Both the position numbers and the translations under genes were made by a program. Under the pieces are notes generated by a model that was given only the letters and a program-made list of their open reading frames with translations, searched no databases and was not told where the DNA came from. A DNA stretch of 64,000 nucleotides from Monoglobus sp964442605 (GTDB taxonomy: Bacteria > Bacillota > Clostridia > Monoglobales > Monoglobaceae), in assembly GCA_964442605.1 (NCBI GenBank), contig CAYTZR010000004.1:5349-69348 (forward strand). Direction: 5' to 3'. Shown here piece after piece: positions 40,477 to 48,452 of this stretch. Each line of letters starts with the position of its first letter. Position 1 is the stretch's first letter.

Positions 40477-42729
40477 CTAATCATTGGTTGTCTCGGACTC
40501 GTCATACCTAAATTCCAAGGTTATTACCGTTCCCGGCTCAACCATGGTTCCTTCTACAGGCGACTGACCGATGCAGGTGGCGTTTGTTCCCGATTTTGAA
40601 ACACCTTGAATTTTGGCGTTCAGACCATCGTCCACAAGACTGGCGTTGGCTGCCGCCGGAGTCTGACCCACAACGCTTGGGACGGCAACCGTTCTTGACG
40701 CCTTTGTTCCCTCGGTATAAAGCACGATTGTGCTGCCGACCGTTGCTTTGGTGTGCGCCTTTGGTATCTGGTCAACCACCGTTTCACCGTCCCCGCTGAA
40801 CTTTGCCGTAAATCCGCATTCATCAAGCGCGATACTCGCCTCAGTCTTTGCCATACCCGTTACATCGGGAATTTCAATTTCTATATATTCTTCCTCGTCC
40901 TCGGTATACTCGGGTTCTACGCCCAAATATTGCAGAGTCTCGCCCAAAATATCGCGCACTACGGGAGCCGCTATGGTACCTCCGTAATATCCCGCATCAC
41001 CGGTAGGCTCGTCAAGAATTACAAGACATAAAACCTGCGGATCATCAGCCGGAGCAAAACCTATAAACGATGCTATGTACTTATTCTCTCCTCTCGGAAT
41101 TTTCTCGGACGTACCCGTTTTTCCCGCAATCCTGTAGCCCGCGAGATAAGCGTTCTTACCGCCGCCCTCCGACACAACGGATTCCAAAATCTCGCACATC
41201 GCGGAGCTTGTTTCGCTTGATATAACCTGCCTTACCGTTTCCGCCTCTGAGTTTTCAACAATGCCCATATCGGAATTTACAACCTGCTTTACTATATGGG
41301 GCTTCATGAGTGTTCCGCCATTCGCCACGGCGCTGACCGCGGCAGCCATTTGCAGAGGTGTGACCGTTATAGACTGTCCGAATGACGATGTGGCTAAATC
41401 CACCTCTGTCATACTATCCTCTGTAAAGCCCAAGCCTTCGGCCTCGCCGGGGATTTCTATACCCGTTTTCTTAAAAAATCCGAATGCGTTTAATCCCTTT
41501 AAGAACCTCTCAACACCGATTTTTTGCCCTATTTGAATAAACGCGGGGTTACATGAATTCTGTACCGCAAGCGCAAAGTCCTGCGTTCCGTGTCCCGATT
41601 TATTGGCGCAGCTTATTGTTCTGTCGGCAACGGTGTAGGAGCCTCCGCAGGTAAACATATCGGTCAGCGAGCACGCCCTTGTATCAAGCGCGATTGACGC
41701 CGTAACAGACTTAAATGTCGATCCCGGTTCGTAGGAATCAACCACCGCCTTGTTGCGTCTTACCGTCTGCATGACCTCTGTCAGCCTGTCGTTGTACTCC
41801 TGTCCTTCAAGCTTTTCCAGCTCTTCTTCTATATTCGGATAATTTTCCTTAATCGCGTCCGTTATTTCAAACGGTGTGTTTAGGTCATAATCCGGCTCGG
41901 TACACATAGCGAGAATTTCTCCGGTGTTTACATCCATAACTATCGCTGCCGCACCATTTTTTACCTTGTTATCCGCAGCGGCAGCTTCGAGATACTTCTG
42001 CGCATAGCTCTGTATTGTTTCATCAATCGTCAAAACCACGCTGTTGCCGTCCTGCGCCGCAATATAGCTTTCATAGCCGCTGTTGCTTTCAAGTCCCGTT
42101 GACTGCTGTGCCGATACAACTCTCCCCGGAACGCCGCTTAATACGTCATCATAAATACTCTCAATTCCCTCAAGCCCCTGATTATCCGTACCGCAAAAGC
42201 CTATAACCTGAGCCGCAAGGTTATTATACGGATAATATCTCTTTACATCCTCCGTGAACACAACACCGTCTAAAGACGCTCCGGTCACATATTCCCTGAG
42301 AGCGTCCGCAACAGTCTTATCAACCTTTCTTGCCAGTGTTTCGTTTTGTATGTTTTTGGAAATTTTATCTTTTACCGTTTCCATCTCGAGATCAAGAATT
42401 TCACCTATTCGCTCCGCTACCCCGTCAACGGTCAGACTTTGTTTTTCAATTGACGAACGAAGATTCTCCGGTGTAATGCTTATTGTCTCAACGGTGGTGT
42501 TTGTAGCTAAAATCTTGTAGTTGCGGTCATATATATTGCCTCTTTTCGCGCTGACAGTGTTATCGCTGGTCTGCTGATCAAGAGCTTGCCTCGATAAGTC
42601 GCTTCCTCTGACAATCTGAATCCAGCCGACACGAAAAATCCACGCAACCAAAACAACCGTAAAACAAACGGCGATTATCATGAGTCTGTTTGCTTTTTTG
42701 CCCTTTTTTCTGTTTATTCTTCCCGCCAT
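40477..42729 (-). CDS. PASTA-domain penicillin-binding protein (FtsI/SpoVD type)
   Basis: A 750-residue class B transpeptidase. One membrane helix near the N-terminus (IIAVCFTVVLVAWIFRVGW), a dimerisation domain starting RGNIYDRN, then the penicillin-binding domain with SYEPGSTFKSVTA (active serine), QNSCNPAFIQIG (SxN) and IAGKTGTSEKI (KTG). Two PASTA domains end the protein (IPDVTGMAKTEASIAL and VPSVVGQTPAAANASL). The position after ftsL in the division cluster fits FtsI or SpoVD; the sequence alone does not separate them. ATG at 42729 has GGAGG upstream. Confidence 0.92.
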   Translation of the reverse strand: MAGRINRKKGKKANRLMIIAVCFTVVLVAWIFRVGWIQIVRGSDLSRQALDQQTSDNTVSAKRGNIYDRNYKILATNTTVETISITPENLRSSIEKQSLTVDGVAERIGEILDLEMETVKDKISKNIQNETLARKVDKTVADALREYVTGASLDGVVFTEDVKRYYPYNNLAAQVIGFCGTDNQGLEGIESIYDDVLSGVPGRVVSAQQSTGLESNSGYESYIAAQDGNSVVLTIDETIQSYAQKYLEAAAADNKVKNGAAAIVMDVNTGEILAMCTEPDYDLNTPFEITDAIKENYPNIEEELEKLEGQEYNDRLTEVMQTVRRNKAVVDSYEPGSTFKSVTASIALDTRACSLTDMFTCGGSYTVADRTISCANKSGHGTQDFALAVQNSCNPAFIQIGQKIGVERFLKGLNAFGFFKKTGIEIPGEAEGLGFTEDSMTEVDLATSSFGQSITVTPLQMAAAVSAVANGGTLMKPHIVKQVVNSDMGIVENSEAETVRQVISSETSSAMCEILESVVSEGGGKNAYLAGYRIAGKTGTSEKIPRGENKYIASFIGFAPADDPQVLCLVILDEPTGDAGYYGGTIAAPVVRDILGETLQYLGVEPEYTEDEEEYIEIEIPDVTGMAKTEASIALDECGFTAKFSGDGETVVDQIPKAHTKATVGSTIVLYTEGTKASRTVAVPSVVGQTPAAANASLVDDGLNAKIQGVSKSGTNATCIGQSPVEGTMVEPGTVITLEFRYDESETTND

Positions 42730-42854
42730 ATTCTTTCCTCCATAAATCCAACAAGGCGACCTCAAACCGGCCGCCATTCTCTGTGGAAAGTCTATTAAAT
42801 AATCTTTGAATTTAGAACAGTTTCAACGGACTTTATTAATCATAACCTATTAAA

Positions 42855-42890
42855 ATAATCTATTTTATAATCTATATTATAATCTATTTT
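42855..42890. repeat. 12-bp tandem repeat containing the ftsL stop codon
   Basis: ATAATCTATTTT, ATAATCTATATT and ATAATCTATTTT are adjacent at 42855, 42867 and 42879; the ftsL stop (42884-42886) lies in the third. Confidence 0.9.
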
Positions 42891-43786
42891 TCGGAGGATG
42901 ATTTTATAACTTCATCCTTGGCTCCCATATCCACGTAAAATATCTGCGACGAATCCGGACTCACCATTCCCAATTGATTTTTCGCTATTGACTCCAGATT
43001 TCCAAGCTCAATGGATTTATCTATACTCGCTTGAATTCCTTCATTCGTTACAATTATTTTATTATATTCGCTGTTTAAAGCCTCAATCTCTCTGTTCTTT
43101 CCGAATATTGCCGTCTGCCTGTAAAGCAACAGTACGCACATCAGAAAAATAACCGCAATACCCATAATTGACATGACACGCGACCGAAACTTTTTCTTAT
43201 ACGCCAAACGCTCCTCGCGTGTCGGGACGCGTCTGCGTGTTATCGGTCTGTCGGTAATGGGCGGCACGGATATTCCGCCGGGCGACGCGTAGCCTCTCTC
43301 AAGTGTCCCGACTCTTCCGCCGTAGCCCTGATATTCGGTTCTGCCGCCATAGCCCTGCGTCGGTATATCATATCGCCTTTGATCTATGCCCGACCGCGTG
43401 CCGTACGCGCTTTCATACGAGCTTTGGTATGCGCTTTGGTTCGCGTTCCGGTACGAGTTTTGGTACGTGCTTTGTTGTGTGTTTCTGTATGAGTTTTGGT
43501 ATGTATTTCGGTATGTGTTTCTACTTCCGTCAGCAGCCGAGCGCAAACCTCCGTCGGTATCTCCGTATGTCCGATAATACCGTGTGTTAACGTATCCGTT
43601 ATTATAGCTATTATATTCATAAGCGCTTTGGGCGCTTCTGTTTTGGGTGCTTCTGTTTTGGACACTTCTGTTTTGGACGCTTCTGTTGGTTGAAGCGCCA
43701 TTGCTGCCCGCGCGGCTGTTCCCTCTGCCGCGGGTCTGCACAGCTTGTCCGCTGTGTCTGTACCCATTTATCTGCTTAGTAGGCAC
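42884..43786 (-). CDS. ftsL: FtsL-like cell division protein with a long repetitive N-terminal tail
   Basis: A 300-residue protein in the ftsL position between rsmH and the penicillin-binding protein. The last 105 residues are FtsL-like: a basic stretch, one membrane helix (VMSIMGIAVIFLMCVLLLYR) and an external coiled coil (NREIEALNSEYNKI, IELGNLESIAKNQLGM). The first 195 residues are a polar tail of tandem repeats (VQNRS, RNTYQNSYRNT, QGYGGR). Family members are normally 90-130 residues. The start is GTG at 43786; the ATG upstream is out of frame. The tail DNA is repetitive, so length may vary between strains. Confidence 0.75.
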   Translation of the reverse strand: MPTKQINGYRHSGQAVQTRGRGNSRAGSNGASTNRSVQNRSVQNRSTQNRSAQSAYEYNSYNNGYVNTRYYRTYGDTDGGLRSAADGSRNTYRNTYQNSYRNTQQSTYQNSYRNANQSAYQSSYESAYGTRSGIDQRRYDIPTQGYGGRTEYQGYGGRVGTLERGYASPGGISVPPITDRPITRRRVPTREERLAYKKKFRSRVMSIMGIAVIFLMCVLLLYRQTAIFGKNREIEALNSEYNKIIVTNEGIQASIDKSIELGNLESIAKNQLGMVSPDSSQIFYVDMGAKDEVIKSSSEK

Positions 43787-43813
43787 TTAACCATCCCTTT
43801 CCAAATAATATTT

Positions 43814-43858
43814 CTTACTATATCTTCATTACTTATGTCTTCATTCTTATATCTTCTC
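43814..43858. repeat. 14-15 bp tandem repeat containing the rsmH stop codon
   Basis: Three degenerate units close to CTTATRTCTTCATT follow one another; the rsmH stop (43847-43849) lies in the last. Confidence 0.7.
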
Positions 43859-44782
43859 AGCGACTCTCAACTTCGCGCTGTGCGCTCTGTTATTTAAACT
43901 CAGCTCTGTCTCTCCCGCCGTTATCGGTTTTCGGTTTACCAATCTTATTGTCGGCTTATTGCCGCAGACGCAAACCGGAAATTCCTTTGGGCAGGTACAG
44001 CCCGTTTTAAGCTCATTAAACACGTTTTTTACAATTCTGTCCTCTAACGAGTGGAATGTTATTACCGCGAGCCGTCCTCCCGTCTTTAAGCAATCCGTAA
44101 AATCCCTTATCGCCTTATCAAGCCCGTCAAGCTCATGATTAACCTCAATCCTTATCGCCTGAAAGCTGCGCTTAGCGGGATGCTTGTCCCCGTATCTCTG
44201 CTTCGGAGGAAACGACCGCTTTATGATTTCACTTAGCTCCGTCGTGGTTTCAATCGGTTTGATTTCTCGGCTTTTTACAATGTTTGATGCGATTTTCGCG
44301 GCGTTTTTCTCCTCGCCGTAGGCATACAAAATCCTGCGCAAATCCGCCTCGGTATACTCGTTTACCACGGTATACGCATCAAGGTCATCATCACAATTCA
44401 TGCGCATATCCAGTCTCGCGTCGTTATGATAGCTGAAACCGCGCTCCGCTTCATCAAGCTGCGGTGATGATACTCCCAAATCCAAAATCGCCCCGTCTAT
44501 TCCGCTGATGTTTAGCCGATTTAGAATTTCTTTTATGTTAAAAAAGTTGTCATGTACGGTTATTACCCCGCAATCATATTTGCCCAGCCTTTCGCCTGCC
44601 GCCTCAATCGCGGTACGATCACGGTCTATTCCAACCAAGGCGCCGCCGCTGCCGAGCTTTTCGCATATCAGGCACGAATGACCTCCGCCGCCCAGAGTTC
44701 CGTCAACGTATACCCCGCCCGACTTTATGTTAAGGGCATCCACGCTTTCGCTAAGCAATACAGAAATATGATTAAATTCCAT
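43847..44782 (-). CDS. rsmH: 16S rRNA (cytosine-1402-N4)-methyltransferase
   Basis: A 311-residue SAM-dependent enzyme. It opens FNHISVLLSESVDAL, with the SAM loop VDGTLGGGGHSCLIC near residue 27, DLGVSSPQLDEAERGFSY near residue 100 and ITFHSLEDRIVKN near residue 240. It methylates N4 of C1402, the same nucleotide that RsmI (encoded at 56396-57292) modifies on the ribose. The gene stands between mraZ and ftsL as is usual. Confidence 0.95.
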   Translation of the reverse strand: MEFNHISVLLSESVDALNIKSGGVYVDGTLGGGGHSCLICEKLGSGGALVGIDRDRTAIEAAGERLGKYDCGVITVHDNFFNIKEILNRLNISGIDGAILDLGVSSPQLDEAERGFSYHNDARLDMRMNCDDDLDAYTVVNEYTEADLRRILYAYGEEKNAAKIASNIVKSREIKPIETTTELSEIIKRSFPPKQRYGDKHPAKRSFQAIRIEVNHELDGLDKAIRDFTDCLKTGGRLAVITFHSLEDRIVKNVFNELKTGCTCPKEFPVCVCGNKPTIRLVNRKPITAGETELSLNNRAHSAKLRVAEKI

Positions 44783-44793
44783 AACCTACCCGC

Positions 44794-45201
44794 CTATATG
44801 AACTCCTCTTGCTTCATGATCTCTTCAATATTCTCAGCGCTGTACGCTTCATCGTTAAAGTACTCCGACCACTCATCCCGATTCCAGATTTCAACATGCT
44901 TAAAAGCGCCTATAACGGCAATCTCCTTTTTAAGTCCGATATATTCACGAAGATTTGGAGGAATAACTATTCTGCCCTGTGTGTCCAACTCACATTCCTT
45001 TGAGCCGGCGGAAAAAAATCTAAGCTTCTTCATATCGGTGAGACTTTCCAAGAACCTTATCCATTCGTCTCTCGGATACACGGATATACAGCTTATTCCT
45101 TTGGCAACGACAAAGGTCTGACCCAAATCGGCTCTGAAGCCGGACGGGATATTTACTCTGAACTTTGCGTCCACAGTTTGCATATATTCACCTATCAGCA
45201 C
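44794..45201 (-). CDS. mraZ: Transcriptional regulator MraZ
   Basis: A 135-residue protein with two AbrB-like half domains, marked by VDAKFRVNIPSGFRADLG and the second DTQGRIVIPPNLREY. MraZ binds repeats ahead of its own operon. I choose GTG at 45201 (reading LIGEYMQTVDAK, as in MLMGEY-type family starts), because the GTG at 45210 lies within the AGAGGTG ribosome site. It is the first gene of the division and cell wall cluster. Confidence 0.93.
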   Translation of the reverse strand: MLIGEYMQTVDAKFRVNIPSGFRADLGQTFVVAKGISCISVYPRDEWIRFLESLTDMKKLRFFSAGSKECELDTQGRIVIPPNLREYIGLKKEIAVIGAFKHVEIWNRDEWSEYFNDEAYSAENIEEIMKQEEFI

Positions 45202-45308
45202 CCTTGTCACCTCTTTCGTATTTTCTTATCCTAACGCAAAGCCTCTGCATCTCAAGTGTCTTATTAAAGGTATTCACAACACATTTGCTGCACCTTGATG
45301 GAACTTTA

Positions 45309-45333
45309 ATACACTTTAACCCACTTTGCCCCA
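45309..45333 (-). promoter_or_regulatory. MraZ binding boxes
   Basis: On the minus strand TGGGG (45333-45329), TGGGT (45323-45319) and TGTAT (45313-45309) are separated by exactly five bases (CAAAG, TAAAG). This is the known MraZ operator pattern and lies just downstream of the -10 box, where binding would block transcription. Confidence 0.82.
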
Positions 45334-45343
45334 CCATGATAAC

Positions 45344-45372
45344 ATTTTACTACAATCAAAAATAATATGCAA
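45344..45372 (-). promoter_or_regulatory. Promoter of the division and cell wall cluster
   Basis: On the minus strand TTGCAT (45372-45367), 17-base spacer, TAAAAT (45349-45344). Transcription should start near 45337, inside the MraZ boxes. Confidence 0.75.
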
Positions 45373-45660
45373 GAGTTTTTTAAAATATTTTTAACATTTT
45401 TGCAAAGTGGATAATATAATCGTAATTTGTCAAATTTTTTGGTCTATTTTTTCGCCAAAATCAGAATATATTGCGGTTTTCCAAAATAGAATACACAATA
45501 TATTCCGATTTGTCTTTGGCAAGATTTCAGGATTAACCTTAAAAAATTATTAACCCGTGGTTATTGTACACCATACATACGAATAAAAATGGTGAAATAC
45601 GCGAATTTTGTTTACAAATACATCAAATAAGTATTACAAAACGGTAAGGCGGAGATACAT
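45373..45660. other. AT-rich gap between the mraZ promoter and spmA
   Basis: No gene was seen. GAATATATTG (45464-45473) recurs inverted as CAATATATTC at 45496-45505, a possible regulator site or hairpin. No housekeeping promoter with good spacing was found ahead of spmA, in keeping with use of a sporulation sigma factor. Confidence 0.5.
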
Positions 45661-46251
45661 ATGATGAATTATATATGGGGCGGATTGGTTATTGTTTCCC
45701 TTATAACCTCGGTCTTTACGGGCAGGGTGGAGCAGACAGCCGCTGCCGCGGTCAGCGGTGCGGGGGATGCCGTAACACTTTCAATATCTCTTATGGGAAT
45801 AATGTGCCTGTGGACGGGTATTTCTAAAATCGGCGAGGAGGCGGGGCTGATAAATGTTATTGCAAAGGTTTTAAAGCCGGTTTTGAGGTTGGTGTTTCCT
45901 AAGCTTGATCCTCATTCAAAAGCGTTCGGAAGCGTTGTTATGAACATAGTGGCAAACCTTTTGGGGATGGGAAATGCCGCCACCCCTCTGGGAATCAACG
46001 CCGTGAGGCAGCTTAAAGAAATAAGCCCGCGCGGCGATACCGCGTCCGACGATATGTGTATGCTCGTTGTTCTTAATACCGCCTCGCTGCAGCTTATACC
46101 GACAACCTTGATTTCGCTCAGGCAAAGCTATGGCTCTGCCGCTCCGGGAAGCGTTATACTTCCCATATGGATTTGTGAAGCTTGCGCGCTGATAATGGGT
46201 GTTACCATGGCAAAGCTGCTAAAGCGGAAGAAAAATAAGGTGGAAAAATAA
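45661..46251 (+). CDS. spmA: Spore maturation protein A
   Basis: A 196-residue membrane protein with nucleoside-recognition (Gate) type helices. LSISLMGIMCLWTGISKIGEEAG (in part), and the signature NIVANLLGMGNAATPLGI and LVVLNTASLQLIPTT, match SpmA. In Bacillus SpmA and SpmB act in dehydration of the spore core. Two ATG codons stand in tandem at 45661 and 45664; GGAG is six bases before the first. The stop lies in a 24-bp repeat that also forms the spmB ribosome site. Confidence 0.9.
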   Translation: MMNYIWGGLVIVSLITSVFTGRVEQTAAAAVSGAGDAVTLSISLMGIMCLWTGISKIGEEAGLINVIAKVLKPVLRLVFPKLDPHSKAFGSVVMNIVANLLGMGNAATPLGINAVRQLKEISPRGDTASDDMCMLVVLNTASLQLIPTTLISLRQSYGSAAPGSVILPIWICEACALIMGVTMAKLLKRKKNKVEK

Positions 46252-46287
46252 AAGGAAAAACAAGCGGAAAATTAAAAGGAAAAACAA
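46240..46287 (+). repeat. 24-bp tandem duplication spanning the spmA stop and spmB ribosome site
   Basis: Two adjacent 24-base units (46240 and 46264) agree at 22 positions. The first includes the spmA stop codon; the second supplies AAAAGGAAA just before the spmB ATG at 46288. Confidence 0.88.
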
Positions 46288-46809
46288 ATGGAAATAATCT
46301 CTATATACTCGGTTCCTGCCTTTATATTTATATTCCTGATGTATGGCTTAATCAAAAAAACGGATGTGTACGACTGCTTTGTCACCGGCGCAAAAACAGG
46401 GCTTGAGTCCACGTTTAACATCATTCCGTCTCTCATCGGACTTATGGCGGCAATAGCCATGTTCAGGGAAAGCGGGTGCCTTGAGCTTATATCAAGCGCG
46501 ATAAAACCGGTGACCGATCTTTTACATATGCCGAGCGAGCTGGTTCCTCTCAGCCTTTTAAGACCGGTTTCGGGAAGCGCCGCGATAGCGGTGGTGACCG
46601 ATATTTTTGACACATTAGGTCCCGATTCCGTTCAGGGACGGATCGCTTCGATAATGATGGGTTCTACCGAAACAACATTTTACACAATTGCCGTGTATTT
46701 CGGCAGCGCGGGGATTAAAAATATAAGATTTACGCTGCTTGCCGCATTAACGGCGGATATAACGGGTATACTTATGTCTGTCGCGTTGGTTCGTTTTTTC
46801 GGTTTTTAG
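46288..46809 (+). CDS. spmB: Spore maturation protein B
   Basis: A 173-residue partner of SpmA with four or five membrane segments. Typical text is VYDCFVTGAKTGLESTFNII, LIGLMAAIAMFRESG, RPVSGSAAIAVVTDIF and MMGSTETTFYTIAVYFGS. The pair strongly suggests that the organism forms endospores. Confidence 0.9.
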   Translation: MEIISIYSVPAFIFIFLMYGLIKKTDVYDCFVTGAKTGLESTFNIIPSLIGLMAAIAMFRESGCLELISSAIKPVTDLLHMPSELVPLSLLRPVSGSAAIAVVTDIFDTLGPDSVQGRIASIMMGSTETTFYTIAVYFGSAGIKNIRFTLLAALTADITGILMSVALVRFFGF

Positions 46810-46820
46810 AACATAAAATA

Positions 46821-46849
46821 TTGACAGATGAAAATTAATATTATATAAT
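46821..46849 (+). promoter_or_regulatory. Promoter of the sodium symporter gene
   Basis: TTGACA at 46821-46826, 17-base spacer, TATAAT at 46844-46849; consensus. Confidence 0.85.
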
Positions 46850-46882
46850 TCTTTCATATTAAAATGTGAGAGGGTTTATGTA

Positions 46883-48232
46883 ATGAAGAAAAATACTTTT
46901 TCAAACAGTGTGGGTTTTGTTCTCGCGGCGGCATCATCGGCAATAGGATTGGGTAATATATGGAGATTTCCGTATCTCGCCGCCAAATACGGCGGCGGAA
47001 TATTCTTGCTTATCTATATTATATTGGTGGTCACGTTTGGATTTACACTTATGATAACCGAAAACGCGATAGGAAGAAAAACCGGTCTCGGTCCTTTATG
47101 CGCCTTTTCAAAAATAAACAAAAAGTTTGGCTTTATCGGAGTTTTGGCGTTTATAGTACCTTGTATAATCATGCCGTACTACAACGTAATAGGCGGCTGG
47201 ATAATCAAGTATTTTGTGATGTTTATTTCCAACAACGCGGACGTAAGCGGTGATGAATTTTTCGGAAATATGCTGGCAAACAGCCCCGGTGAGCTTATAG
47301 GCTATCAGTTTTTGTTCACGGCGCTTACAACATTAATCATAGTCGGCGGCGTACAAAAGGGCATAGAACGGGCAAGCCGGATACTAATGCCTCTTTTGCT
47401 GATTTTGTCGATAGCTGTCGCGGTGTATTCATGTACGCTGCCCGGAGCAGTAGGAGGTATAAAATACTTCTTTATACCGAAATTTGAGAACTTTTCGTTT
47501 AACAGCATATTGGCTGCGTTGGGGCAAATGTTCTACTCTCTGTCTCTGGCTATGGGCATTATGATTTCATACGGCTCATATTTGCCAAAGGAATCAAATC
47601 TTGAAAAGAGCGTCGGCAGAATTGAAATATTCGATACAGCCATTGCCATTCTCGCGGGGCTGATGATAATACCCGCCGTATTTGCCTTTTCGGGCGGTAA
47701 TACGGAAACGCTAAACGCCGGACCTAAGCTTATGTTTATAACATTGCCAAAGGTTTTTTACTCAATGGGACACGCAAGAGTTATAGGCTCTGTGTTCTTT
47801 ATCCTGGTATTTTTTGCGGCGATTACATCGTCATTGTCAATAATGGAGGCAATAGTATCCAGCATTATGGACAAAATCGGCATAAACAGAACAAAAACAT
47901 CGATAATCATAGGCTTGCTGGTATTTCTTGTGGGTACGTTTGTTTCACTTGGATATAACATTCTTGATTTCATAACAATCGCGGGAATGACTATTCTTGA
48001 CATATTTGACTTTGTGTCAAATTCCGTAATCATGCCTATAACGGCTTTGGCAACATGTATATTCATCGGCTGGTTTGCCGGAGTTAATACAATAAGCGAT
48101 GAAGTGGAGCTTTCCGGAGAGTTCCGCAGAAAGAAGCTTTACACTGTAATGGTGAAATACATAGCGCCCGTATTTACTGTTCTGATACTCATATCATCGG
48201 TGCTCTCGGCATTTGGAATTATATCATTATAG
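46883..48232 (+). CDS. Neurotransmitter:sodium symporter (NSS) family transporter
   Basis: A 449-residue protein with eleven or twelve membrane helices. The opening SVGFVLAAASSAIGLGNIWRFPYLAAKYGGG (here quoted only in part: IGLGNIWRFPY) is the family signature, holding the sodium and substrate site in helix 1. GGVQKGIERASRILMPLLLI (helix 6 region) and FFAAITSSLSIMEAIVS (helix 8) are also present. Bacterial members carry amino acids with sodium; the substrate here is unknown. It has its own consensus promoter. Confidence 0.92.
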   Translation: MKKNTFSNSVGFVLAAASSAIGLGNIWRFPYLAAKYGGGIFLLIYIILVVTFGFTLMITENAIGRKTGLGPLCAFSKINKKFGFIGVLAFIVPCIIMPYYNVIGGWIIKYFVMFISNNADVSGDEFFGNMLANSPGELIGYQFLFTALTTLIIVGGVQKGIERASRILMPLLLILSIAVAVYSCTLPGAVGGIKYFFIPKFENFSFNSILAALGQMFYSLSLAMGIMISYGSYLPKESNLEKSVGRIEIFDTAIAILAGLMIIPAVFAFSGGNTETLNAGPKLMFITLPKVFYSMGHARVIGSVFFILVFFAAITSSLSIMEAIVSSIMDKIGINRTKTSIIIGLLVFLVGTFVSLGYNILDFITIAGMTILDIFDFVSNSVIMPITALATCIFIGWFAGVNTISDEVELSGEFRRKKLYTVMVKYIAPVFTVLILISSVLSAFGIISL

Positions 48233-48239
48233 TATTATA

Positions 48240-48284
48240 ATAGTCTGCCGCATGATAATCTGCTAAATGATAGTCCGTCACATG
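48240..48284. repeat. 15-bp tandem repeat, three degenerate copies
   Basis: Units of the form ATARTCYGYYRMATG begin at 48240, 48255 and 48270, seven bases after the symporter stop codon. Confidence 0.75.
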
Positions 48285-48324
48285 TGCCGGTATTGTCAAG
48301 ACATCATCAAGACATTATATAATA

Positions 48325-48359
48325 ATTTTCGAATAGATTTTCGAATAGATTTTCGAGTA
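48325..48359. repeat. 12-bp tandem repeat, 2.9 copies
   Basis: ATTTTCGAATAG occurs at 48325 and 48337 and ATTTTCGAGTA at 48349, just ahead of the gltX promoter. Confidence 0.88.
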
Positions 48360-48380
48360 TTTAAAATAAAACCGGATAGC

Positions 48381-48409
48381 TTGACTTATTGAGGAAAAAA
48401 TAGTAAAAT
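48381..48409 (+). promoter_or_regulatory. Promoter of gltX
   Basis: TTGACT at 48381-48386, 17-base spacer, TAAAAT at 48404-48409. The leader of about 35 bases is too short for a T-box. Confidence 0.75.
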
Positions 48410-48452
48410 ATATGATGTTGTTTACTTAATATATCACGAGGAGAACATATAT

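Noticed and set aside
43384..43767. Open frames on both strands over the ftsL tail, one coding T/R/K repeats
   Set aside because: They arise because the DNA repeats have a length divisible by three and so keep several frames open; the FtsL frame alone has a membrane helix, family likeness and the right gene order.
45540..45600. SigE-type promoter ahead of spmA (CATACATA near 45571)
   Set aside because: The -10-like text is fair but no matching -35 element lies at 13-15 bases, so I do not annotate it.
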